Assembly (NCBI RefSeq): GCF_000419585.1
Contig: NZ_ATTH01000001.1
Coordinates: 1,634,005-1,698,004 of the forward strand
Length of the DNA stretch: 64,000 nt
Direction of reading: 5' to 3'
DNA from: Salisaeta longa DSM 21114
Lineage (GTDB): Bacteria > Bacteroidota > Rhodothermia > Rhodothermales > Salinibacteraceae
The notes beneath the pieces were generated by a model. It ran no database searches. It was not told where the DNA came from and worked only from the letters and a program-made list of their open reading frames with translations. A program made the position numbers and the translations under genes. Numbering within the stretch: position 1 is the first letter of the stretch; each line of letters opens with the position of its first letter. Shown one piece after another: positions 34,499 through 42,359 of the stretch.

Positions 34499-37090
34499 AT
34501 GCGACGCCTCGTTGCCGCCTGGTGTGTTCTCCTCCTGATGCCCGCCGCCCTACCCGCGCAGCCCGCGCAATGGATCGAACCGTTTGCGCGCGACTCCACG
34601 CGCCTCGTCCTCTCGCGGCCCGCGCAAAAAGGCGCCTTCCTGGATGTGGTGGGACGCCGCGCAGCACTGCTCGGCTACGAAAACGAATCGTTTGAGGTGT
34701 GGACCTATCCGCTGAAGCTGGTGCACGACTGGCGGCTGAAGTTCTCCATTGCGGGCTACCCGCTGGCCTACGACGGGCGCGACCTCATGACCCGCATCAC
34801 GGTGCGGCCGGAGGCGACAACCATCACCTACACCCACGCGGCGTTCACCGTGCGGCAAGTTGTGTTTGCCCCGATTGACGCGCCCGGCGTGGTGATGCTC
34901 CTGGATGTGGAAAGCGTGCGGCCGGTGACGGTACACGGCGTCTTTCGGCCCGACCTGCGCCTGATGTGGCCCGCGGGCATGCCGCAAGACAACATCGCGT
35001 TTGACGCGGCCCGCGATCGCTACCAGCTGACGGTGCCCGGCCATCCCTACGCCGGGGTCATCGCGGCCCCCGGGGCGCGCGACGTCTCGCTGATGCCGTA
35101 CCAGGAGGAGCCGCGCAACGTGCCCGCCGAGTTTGTCATCGAGACGACGCCCGCTACGACCCGTAACCGGTGGCTGCCCATCGTCTTTGCCGGCAGCATG
35201 GACAGCCTCGCCGCTGCCCACGCCACCGCCGACCGGCTTCTGCAAAACGCTGCCTCGCTCTATCAGCAGAATGTCGCGCACTACCGCGCGGTGTTGCGCG
35301 AATCGGTGCAGCTCGACACGCCCGACGACCGCCTTGACCGGGCCATGGACTGGGCCCTGATTGGAATGGACAAGGGCTTTGCCACCAATCCGCAGCTGGG
35401 CACCGGGCTCGTGGCGGGCTTCCGCACGGCGGGCGCGAGCGACCGCCCCGGCTTTGCCTGGTTCTTTGGCCGCGATGCGCTCTGGACCGCCTTCGCCCTG
35501 ACGGCCGCGGGCGACACGGAAGGGACCCGCACGGCGCTCAACTTCCTCCAGACCTATCAGCGTGCCGACGGCAAAATTCCCCACGAGGTGTCGCAGAGCG
35601 CTGCTCTTGTGGACTGGTTTGCCGACTTTCCGTACCCCTGGGCCAGCGCCGATGCGACGCCGTTGTTCATCATTGCGCACGCCGATCTCTACCAGACCAC
35701 CGGCGACCGCGCCTTCCTCCAAAAGCACTGGGAGGCCCTCCGGAAGGCCTACCGCTTCTCGAAACGCACCGATACCGACGGCGATCATCTCATCGAGAAC
35801 ACGAACGTGGGCCACGCCTGGATTGAGGGGGGCCTGCTGTACCCGTCGCACGAAGAGCTCTACCTGCAAGGGTTGTGGGCCGAGGCCGCCCGCAGCATGG
35901 CCACGCTCGCTACCGTCATGGACGCTCCGGCGTTGGCCCGCGAGGCCCGCGCGGTGCACGCGCAGGTTGTGGCGGCGATGGAGGCCACCTACTGGCTCCC
36001 CCGACGCGGCCACTACGCCCTGGGCACCCGGCGGCCCGCCCCCGGCAACGAGCGCTACACCGCAAGCAGCGTGCTTCCGGCCGTGCCGCTGTGGTGGGGC
36101 CTGCTCGACAGCGCCCGTGCGGCCTCGCAAATTGACCACCTGGGCAGTGGCGCCCTGGCTACCGACTGGGGGCACCGCATTGTGGCACAGACGAGCGACG
36201 TGTACGATCCGTTGTCGTATCACAACGGATCGGTGTGGCCCCTCTTTACCGGATGGGCCGCGATGGGCGCCTATCGGTACACGCGGCCGCACGTGGGGTA
36301 CCAGGCCCTGATGAGCACGGCCCTGCTCACCACGCAAGATGCCCTGGGCTACATCACCGAACTGCTGTCGGGCGACTTCAACACCGCCTTTGGACGCACC
36401 TCGCACCACCAGATCTGGTCGGAAGCGATGATTGTGACGCCGGCGTTGCGCGGGCTCCTGGGCCTGCGCGTGCGGGATGGCGGACGCACGCTGCACGTTG
36501 CGCCGCAGCTACCGGCCAACTGGGACCACCTGCAGGCACGCAATGTGCCGGCCGGCAACGAGCGCTACACGCTGACGCTGCTTCGCACCGACAGCACCTA
36601 TCGCCTCACGCTCGCGCCGCAATCCCCGGCAGCGGCCCTTCCGGACGTTGTCTTTGCCCCGGCGCTGCCCGGCGACGCGACGGTCCGTGGCGCGCGCGTG
36701 AACGGGGCGGCGGTGGACGTTCGGACGCACGCGGCCGGCGATCGCATGCGGGCGGTCGTTCGGGCATCGAGCGCCGCCGATACGCTGACCCTCACGCTGC
36801 AACGCACGCGCGGTACCGATGCGCTGTTGCCCGTGCACGCGCCGGCCCAGGGGGCGATGAATCGCGGGCTGCGGGTGCTGCGCGCTGCCGCCACCACGGG
36901 TACGCTGCGCCTCGTGCTGGAGGGCCGCGCCGGGCGCACCTACCGCGTGCCCATCCGCTCGCCCCACCGCCTCACGGCGCCCCCGGGCACATCCATTGTA
37001 GAACGCCGCGGCGACATCACCGTGCTGTCTGTGCCTTTTCCGCCCGCCGACACGCGCTACGTGCGGCAGACCCTTCGCGTGCGGTGGTAG
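34499..37090 (+). CDS. Exported six-hairpin glycosidase (amylo-alpha-1,6-glucosidase-like)
   Basis: The 863-aa protein has a signal peptide (to about residue 20) and a beta-sandwich N-terminal part, followed by an (alpha/alpha)6 barrel from about residue 270 to 670. Signature pieces of the debranching-enzyme/GH15-related group are WFFGRDALWTAFAL (about 321-334), GKIPHEVSQS, and SYHNGSVWPLFTGWAAMG (about 575-592). The final 200 residues are beta-rich. Being exported, it probably trims extracellular or periplasmic alpha-glucans, not internal glycogen (inference). Its specificity is unknown. Confidence 0.75.
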   Translation: MRRLVAAWCVLLLMPAALPAQPAQWIEPFARDSTRLVLSRPAQKGAFLDVVGRRAALLGYENESFEVWTYPLKLVHDWRLKFSIAGYPLAYDGRDLMTRITVRPEATTITYTHAAFTVRQVVFAPIDAPGVVMLLDVESVRPVTVHGVFRPDLRLMWPAGMPQDNIAFDAARDRYQLTVPGHPYAGVIAAPGARDVSLMPYQEEPRNVPAEFVIETTPATTRNRWLPIVFAGSMDSLAAAHATADRLLQNAASLYQQNVAHYRAVLRESVQLDTPDDRLDRAMDWALIGMDKGFATNPQLGTGLVAGFRTAGASDRPGFAWFFGRDALWTAFALTAAGDTEGTRTALNFLQTYQRADGKIPHEVSQSAALVDWFADFPYPWASADATPLFIIAHADLYQTTGDRAFLQKHWEALRKAYRFSKRTDTDGDHLIENTNVGHAWIEGGLLYPSHEELYLQGLWAEAARSMATLATVMDAPALAREARAVHAQVVAAMEATYWLPRRGHYALGTRRPAPGNERYTASSVLPAVPLWWGLLDSARAASQIDHLGSGALATDWGHRIVAQTSDVYDPLSYHNGSVWPLFTGWAAMGAYRYTRPHVGYQALMSTALLTTQDALGYITELLSGDFNTAFGRTSHHQIWSEAMIVTPALRGLLGLRVRDGGRTLHVAPQLPANWDHLQARNVPAGNERYTLTLLRTDSTYRLTLAPQSPAAALPDVVFAPALPGDATVRGARVNGAAVDVRTHAAGDRMRAVVRASSAADTLTLTLQRTRGTDALLPVHAPAQGAMNRGLRVLRAAATTGTLRLVLEGRAGRTYRVPIRSPHRLTAPPGTSIVERRGDITVLSVPFPPADTRYVRQTLRVRW

Positions 37091-37182
37091 ACGCGCCCGT
37101 CGGCAGCGCGCGGAACGTAGCCGGTAAATTTACGGTTAGATAGGCATCCGACTATTGAAATAAGCGCACCGGAGGCTGTATT

Positions 37183-37377
37183 ATGGCAACAGAGGCAATG
37201 AACGAAAGCTGGCGTCGCATTCGCGACCAGATCAAAGAAATCTGGGAAGAGGCCGACTTCGACGACAAAGAGATGAAGCGGGCCCGCGGCGAGATGCACA
37301 AGATCGTCGGGCTGATTCACGACAAGACCGGCGAATCGCGTGAGGAAATCCGCCGCAAAATGGGCGCAATCCTGTAG
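37183..37377 (+). CDS. CsbD-like small stress protein
   Basis: The 64-aa, highly charged protein resembles the CsbD family: two amphipathic helices with ESWRRIRDQIKEIWEEADF at the start and GLIHDKTGESREEIRRKM at the end, the second in the family's GxIQExYGxSxEE layout. CsbD proteins are abundant in general stress, with unknown molecular function. The ATG follows GGAGG at 9 bases. It is closed by a strong terminator. Confidence 0.7.
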   Translation: MATEAMNESWRRIRDQIKEIWEEADFDDKEMKRARGEMHKIVGLIHDKTGESREEIRRKMGAIL

Positions 37378-37419
37378 CTTTCGTCCGCGCTCGCTTGCTT
37401 TCTTGCGCACTGCGCACCG

Positions 37420-37464
37420 GCGCCTGTCTCGCACTTGCGGACAGGCGCTTTCGTTTGGTTTTTA
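37420..37464 (+). terminator. Terminator after the CsbD-like gene
   Basis: GCGCCTGTC and GACAGGCGC form a 9-bp stem with an 11-base loop, followed by tttcgtttggttttt. It ends only 20 bases before the carboxyltransferase start. Confidence 0.85.
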
Positions 37465-37485
37465 CGCACACACCCTTGCTGTTGC

Positions 37486-39174
37486 ATGTCTGATGTTGAC
37501 GCTACATCCCTTGGCGCCGCTGCCGATCATGAAAGCGCTTCCTACCAGGAGCACGCGGCCCGCTACGAAGCCCTGCTGCAAACCATGAACGAACGCGCCG
37601 CCGCCGTGCGCGCCGGCGGGGGCCAGCGGCGCATTGACCGCCAGCACGAGCGCGGCAAGCTCACGGCCCGCGAGCGCATCGAATACGTGCTCGACGATCC
37701 GGACGACTTCAAGGAGCTTGGGCTCTTTGCGGGCTACGAGATGTACGAGGAGGAAGGCGGCTGCCCGGCCGGCGGCACCGTGATGGGCCTCGGCACCATC
37801 AGCGGACGCCTCACCCTGGTGGTGGCCAACGATGCCACCGTAAAGGCCGGCGCGTGGTTTCCCATTACCGCCAAGAAGAACCTGCGGGCCCAGGAAATTG
37901 CCCTGGAGAACCACGTGCCCATCGTGTACCTCGTCGACTCGGCCGGGGTCTACCTGCCCATGCAGGACGAAATCTTTCCCGACAAAGAGCACTTTGGGCG
38001 CATCTTTCGCAACAACGCCCGTCTCTCCAGCCGCGGCATCCCGCAGATTGCCGCCATCATGGGCAGTTGCGTAGCGGGCGGCGCCTACCTGCCGATTATG
38101 TCGGACGAGGCCATCATCGTCAATGGCACCGGCTCGGTCTTTTTGGCCGGACCGTTTTTGGTAAAGGCGGCCATCGGCGAGGAAGTGGACGAGGACGAGC
38201 TGGGCGGTGCGGTAACGCACTCTGAAATCTCGGGCGTGACCGACTACACCGCCGCGACGGACGAAGAGGCGCTCGACATTGTGCGCAACCTGATGGACCA
38301 CATGGGGCCGGTGGAGCGCTTCGGCTTTACGCGCGCGACGCCCCAAGAACCAGCGTTTGCCGCTGATGAGCTGTACGGCCTCTTCCCCAGCGCAGGCACG
38401 CCGCAGTACGACGCCCGCGACATCCTGGCGCGCATCGTAGATGCCGAGTCGTGGACGGAATACAAGGCGGGCTACGGGCAAACGCTCGTTACCGGCTACG
38501 CCCGCATCGACGGCTGGAACGTGGGTGTTGTGGCCAACCAGCGCAACATCGTCCGTAAAAATGTGGGCCACGAGAAGCGCGGCGAAATCCAAGTGGGCGG
38601 CGTGATCTATGGCGACGCAGCAGACAAGGCCGCACGCTTCATCATGAATTGCAATCAGAAGCACATCCCGCTGGTGTTCTTCCAGGACGTCACCGGCTTC
38701 ATGGTGGGCAAGCGCGCCGAGCACAGCGGCATCATCAAGGACGGCGCCAAGATGGTGAACGCGGTCGCCAACAGCACCGTGCCCAAGTTTACGGTGGTCA
38801 TGGGCAACTCGTACGGCGCCGGCAACTACGCCATGTGCGGGCGGGCATACGACCCGCGCTTGATGCTCGCCTGGCCAACGGCCAAGATCGCCGTGATGGG
38901 CGGCACACAAGCGGCGAAGGTGCTCAAGCAGATCCAGGTGCGCGCCCTGCAGAAGAAAGGCAAGGAGCTCTCGGAAGAAGACGAGCAGGAGCTTCTCTCA
39001 ACCATCGAGGACCGCTACGAAGAGCAAACGACCGCCTACTACGCCGCGGCCCGCCTCTGGACCGACGCCCTCATCGATCCCACCGCCACGCGCGAGTGGC
39101 TGTCGTTAGGCATCGAGATGGCCGATCACAACCCAACCATGGAGCCGTTCAATCCGGGCGTCATCCAAACCTGA
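37486..39174 (+). CDS. Acyl-CoA carboxylase carboxyltransferase subunit
   Basis: The 562-aa protein carries carboxyl from biotin to an acyl-CoA, probably propionyl- or methylcrotonyl-CoA, the choice not being fixed by sequence alone. It has two crotonase-like halves. The N-half has HERGKLTARERIEYVLD (about 50-66), then YLVDSAGVYLP and GSCVAGGAYLPIM; the C-half has FFQDVTGFMVG, GNSYGAGNYAMCGRAYDP and AVMGGTQAAKV. The pattern with GGCPAGGTV is close to methylcrotonyl-CoA carboxylase beta. The carrier at 8957-9463 may be its partner; no biotin carboxylase is seen. The start at 37486 lies close behind the upstream terminator. Confidence 0.9.
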   Translation: MSDVDATSLGAAADHESASYQEHAARYEALLQTMNERAAAVRAGGGQRRIDRQHERGKLTARERIEYVLDDPDDFKELGLFAGYEMYEEEGGCPAGGTVMGLGTISGRLTLVVANDATVKAGAWFPITAKKNLRAQEIALENHVPIVYLVDSAGVYLPMQDEIFPDKEHFGRIFRNNARLSSRGIPQIAAIMGSCVAGGAYLPIMSDEAIIVNGTGSVFLAGPFLVKAAIGEEVDEDELGGAVTHSEISGVTDYTAATDEEALDIVRNLMDHMGPVERFGFTRATPQEPAFAADELYGLFPSAGTPQYDARDILARIVDAESWTEYKAGYGQTLVTGYARIDGWNVGVVANQRNIVRKNVGHEKRGEIQVGGVIYGDAADKAARFIMNCNQKHIPLVFFQDVTGFMVGKRAEHSGIIKDGAKMVNAVANSTVPKFTVVMGNSYGAGNYAMCGRAYDPRLMLAWPTAKIAVMGGTQAAKVLKQIQVRALQKKGKELSEEDEQELLSTIEDRYEEQTTAYYAAARLWTDALIDPTATREWLSLGIEMADHNPTMEPFNPGVIQT

Positions 39175-39273
39175 TGATGGCCGTTCGAAGCTCACTCGTG
39201 CCTTGTTATCAGGATTTGCCGCCGAAAGTCGCACTTACCGTAAGGCCTCGATGCGCGCCCGGTCGACGCGGGT

Positions 39274-39696
39274 CTATTGCACGAGCGCACCGCGCTGCTG
39301 TCCCAGCTGCTTATCCAGACTGCTGAAGAAGGCCTGCACAACGTCCGCCGGGGCTTCGTCGCCGTCGGCCGCGAGAAGTTGCACGGTTACGCGGGCGTTG
39401 GTACGCGTCGTGGCTTCTTTGTCTGCGATAACGACGCGATACGGCGTTCGCGTCTTGGCGTCCTGGCGAACAAACGAGAGTTCGTAACGCGATCGCGCGG
39501 GCCGGGCGGTGCCCGCGAGTTGGAAATTGGACGCACGGATGACCGCTTGCGCGGCCGTTAGCACCTGCCCAACGGACGACTGGCTGTACGTACGCATTGC
39601 GCCCTCCCCAGCGCCACCCGATAGGGACTGCGTGACCGAACAACCAGCAACAAGAACAGACACGCTCAGAAGAAATGCAGCGAGCACGTGATTCAT
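39274..39696 (-). CDS. Small lipoprotein of unknown function
   Basis: I do not recognise this 140-aa protein. It is a lipoprotein (lipobox LVAGC, Cys19), followed by a Gly/Ser linker and a compact alpha/beta domain with a helix at VGQVLTAAQAVIRASNF and strands at YELSFVR and ARVTVQLLAADG, ending in a helix AFFSSLDKQL. The start at 39696 was chosen to place the lipobox. It follows the osmoprotectant transporter gene by 71 bases in the same direction. Confidence 0.65.
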   Translation of the reverse strand: MNHVLAAFLLSVSVLVAGCSVTQSLSGGAGEGAMRTYSQSSVGQVLTAAQAVIRASNFQLAGTARPARSRYELSFVRQDAKTRTPYRVVIADKEATTRTNARVTVQLLAADGDEAPADVVQAFFSSLDKQLGQQRGALVQ

Positions 39697-39767
39697 AAAG
39701 GTAGCATGTAAGCAATAAAGGCCAGGTACGTCAGGATACGCACTGCGCTGGATGAAGACAAGCCGCG

Positions 39768-41348
39768 TCACTCGGATGTGCGCAGGCTGCGGGGCAGAAG
39801 GCCGCGCTGCACCCCTTCCAACACGGCAAGCACCGCAACGGTGAGCACGGCCGCCGGCACGGTGCCTTCCAAGATGAGACCTACGTCGGCGCGGCGAATG
39901 CCGGTGAGGATTGGCTGCCCATAGCCGCCGGCGCCAATGAGGGCACCGAGCGTGGCCGTTCCGATGTTGATGACGGCCGCGATTTTGATGCCCGCCCCTA
40001 TCGAGCGGGCGGCCAGCGGAAGATCGACGCGCAGGAGCTTAGCCGTGGGAGAGAGTCCGAGCACCGCCGCCGATTCCTGCAGCGACGGTTCGATGCCGCG
40101 CAGTCCGGTGAAGGTATTCCACACGATGGGCAGCAGGCTATAGAGCGTAAGCGCCAGCACCGCCGGCGCGTAGCCCAATCCGATGAGCGGCACCATGAGG
40201 GCCAGCAGCGCCAGGGAGGGAATCGTGTAGGTGACGCCCACGAGCAACAGCACGCCGGGGCCTACCCACCGCACGCGGGCCGCGACAATACCCAGCGGAA
40301 TGCCCAGCACTACGGCCACGGCCAGCGAAACGCCCACCAGCCCCACGTGCTCGCGCGTCCGCTGCCACACGCGATCGACCCACGACGCGGCCGGTGGCGG
40401 CGTTACGCGCAGCGACGAGAAGGTACGATTGAGGAAGCGCGCCGCGACGACGGTCTCCCGCTGCCCGTCAATTTTGGCGCGCCGGTTGAGCCGCTGCATG
40501 GTGGCCGCATCGATGCGGCCGGCCAGCCGCTGAAGGGCCTGTGCCGCCGCAGCCGGCAGATCGGCCCGGTAGACGTAGACGGCCTGGTATGCCGGAAAAA
40601 AGTTGCGGGTGTCCGCAAGCACGCGCAGATCGTGGGCCGCCAGTTCGGCATCGGTGGTGTACACATCGGTGACGTCGATCGCCCCGCTGCGCAGCCCGCG
40701 ATAGGCCAGCGCGTGGTCGACGCCCTGCGCCGACTGCGGCAGCTCGTAGGCCCGCTTCAGCGCCGGCCAGCCATCGCTGCGCTTCATAAACTCGTTGGTG
40801 AACGCAAACGTGAGGTCCGGATGCGCCCGCAGGTCGGCAATGGACTCGATGCCCAGGCGCCGGGCCTGCGCGGCGCGCATGCCGAGGGCGTAGGTGTTGT
40901 TGAAGCCGAGCGGCGCGGTCATGCGCAGGTTGTAGTGCGCGAGCGTATCGCGGAGCGCGGCCCGCGTAGGGGCAGTGCCCGGCAAAATTTCTTGCGTAAG
41001 CGTGCCCGTGTACGCCGGATACACATCGAGCCCGCCGCGCAGCAGGGCCTCCCACAGAAAGCGCGAGCCGCCCAGTTCCGCTTCGTGGCGCGCCGGTAGC
41101 GACGTGGTCGCTTCGATGAGGTGCGTAGCCATCCAGCCCAGGATGACGTTCTCGGTGAACTTCTTCGAGCCCACCACCACGCGCGTGCTGTCGGCCGGTT
41201 GAGCAGATGTGGGCGCCGGGCCAATCGCCAGCAGAAGCGCCAGCCCCCCGATCAGGCTCCACCGAGATACTTCGGGAGGCCGGGGGAGGCTAAAACGAGC
41301 ACGTTGAAGAAGCCAGCGGACGGGTTGCATACGGATCATGAGGCGCAT
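39768..41348 (-). CDS. Osmoprotectant ABC transporter, binding protein fused to permease
   Basis: This 526-aa protein imports a quaternary amine such as glycine betaine or choline. After an N-terminal hydrophobic stretch (signal or membrane anchor, about 30-50) comes an OpuC/YehZ-type binding domain, with VVVGSKKFTENVILG (about 57-71) and GFNNTYALGMR. A permease domain with about six membrane segments (from about 325) includes LYSLLPIVWNTFTGLRGI and AAVINIGTATLGALIGAGGYGQP. The order is binding domain first, permease second; the better-known fusions have permease first. No ATPase gene is beside it. The exact start is uncertain (ATGs at 41348, 41339 and 41330). Confidence 0.85.
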   Translation of the reverse strand: MRLMIRMQPVRWLLQRARFSLPRPPEVSRWSLIGGLALLLAIGPAPTSAQPADSTRVVVGSKKFTENVILGWMATHLIEATTSLPARHEAELGGSRFLWEALLRGGLDVYPAYTGTLTQEILPGTAPTRAALRDTLAHYNLRMTAPLGFNNTYALGMRAAQARRLGIESIADLRAHPDLTFAFTNEFMKRSDGWPALKRAYELPQSAQGVDHALAYRGLRSGAIDVTDVYTTDAELAAHDLRVLADTRNFFPAYQAVYVYRADLPAAAAQALQRLAGRIDAATMQRLNRRAKIDGQRETVVAARFLNRTFSSLRVTPPPAASWVDRVWQRTREHVGLVGVSLAVAVVLGIPLGIVAARVRWVGPGVLLLVGVTYTIPSLALLALMVPLIGLGYAPAVLALTLYSLLPIVWNTFTGLRGIEPSLQESAAVLGLSPTAKLLRVDLPLAARSIGAGIKIAAVINIGTATLGALIGAGGYGQPILTGIRRADVGLILEGTVPAAVLTVAVLAVLEGVQRGLLPRSLRTSE

Positions 41349-41606
41349 CGGGACTTGCGAACGGCCATTGGGCGACAAAGCACCGTGCCTTAACACCGAT
41401 AGGCCGGCGGTTGTGGTCCCCTCCGTCGAGGATTGGGCAACGGCGTTTCAAGTTGTCAATACGACCGAGCACATAAAAAGCACGCCCCGCCGTTTTGCCG
41501 CAGCAGCCGGCTGGGCCCCATCGCCGGTTCCGGACACGGCTGGACCTCCCGCCCGGCTCATATCGTACAAGCGGGGAACGTTTTTCTCATCTCAGCCCGA
41601 ACGACC

Positions 41607-42242
41607 ATGGTCACCATCATCGACTACGGGATTGGCAATCTGCGGTCTATCGAGAAGGCGCTGGAGCGCGTGGGCGCGTCGGTCACGCGCACCGATGATC
41701 CAGCGGCCATTGCAGCCGCCGATCGGTTGGTCCTACCAGGCGTGGGCGCCTTTGGGGCATGCGCCGACGCCATCCGAAGCCGCGGCCTGGAAGCGCCCCT
41801 GCAGGAGGCGGTGGGCCGCGGCACGCCGCTGCTGGGCGTATGTGTGGGCATGCAGCTCCTGTTTGATGTGGGCCTCGAACACGGCACCCACGAGGGGCTC
41901 GGCCTCCTGCCCGGCCGCGTGGTGCACTTCCACAAGGCGCCCGCCGGAGAAGCCGACGCCCTCAAGGTGCCGCACATGGGCTGGAACCAGTTGGCCATTC
42001 GGCGCGCAACGCCTCTGACGCGCGACCTGGGCGATGCGCCGTACGTCTACTTTGTGCACTCGTATCACGCCGTCGCCGACAGCCCGCGCGATGTCGTGGC
42101 GACGGCGACCTACGGACACGCGTTTCCGGCCATCGTGCAGCGCGACAACGTGTATGGCGTCCAGTTCCACCCCGAAAAGAGTCAGTTGCCGGGGCTGCGC
42201 ATCCTCCAAAACTTTGCCACCCTGGCGCCGGTGCCCGCATAG
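41607..42242 (+). CDS. hisH: Imidazole glycerol phosphate synthase glutaminase subunit HisH
   Basis: HisH hydrolyses glutamine and channels ammonia to HisF, in histidine synthesis. The 211-aa class I glutaminase has MVTIIDYGIGNLRS at the start, the oxyanion region LPGVGAFG (43-50), nucleophile Cys79 in LGVCVGMQLLF, and His/Glu in HPEKSQ near residue 190. None of the other his genes is nearby; dnaX follows after 117 bases with its own promoter, so this is an isolated his gene. Confidence 0.93.
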   Translation: MVTIIDYGIGNLRSIEKALERVGASVTRTDDPAAIAAADRLVLPGVGAFGACADAIRSRGLEAPLQEAVGRGTPLLGVCVGMQLLFDVGLEHGTHEGLGLLPGRVVHFHKAPAGEADALKVPHMGWNQLAIRRATPLTRDLGDAPYVYFVHSYHAVADSPRDVVATATYGHAFPAIVQRDNVYGVQFHPEKSQLPGLRILQNFATLAPVPA

Positions 42243-42293
42243 AGGCTTCCGACAGGGCATGAGCAGGGCCCGGACCGCTTCACCCGTAATCGG

Positions 42294-42325
42294 TTTGCGC
42301 GTCGGCGCGCCGGCGGCTATATTTA
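42294..42325 (+). promoter_or_regulatory. dnaX promoter
   Basis: TTTG (42294-42297), 20 bases, TATATTTA (42318-42325). This is the Bacteroidota form with one mismatch in the last base of the -7 box. Transcription would start about 28 bases before dnaX. Confidence 0.6.
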
Positions 42326-42359
42326 TCCCGCGTATCGTTCAGCAACCCGCCGCCCGCTT

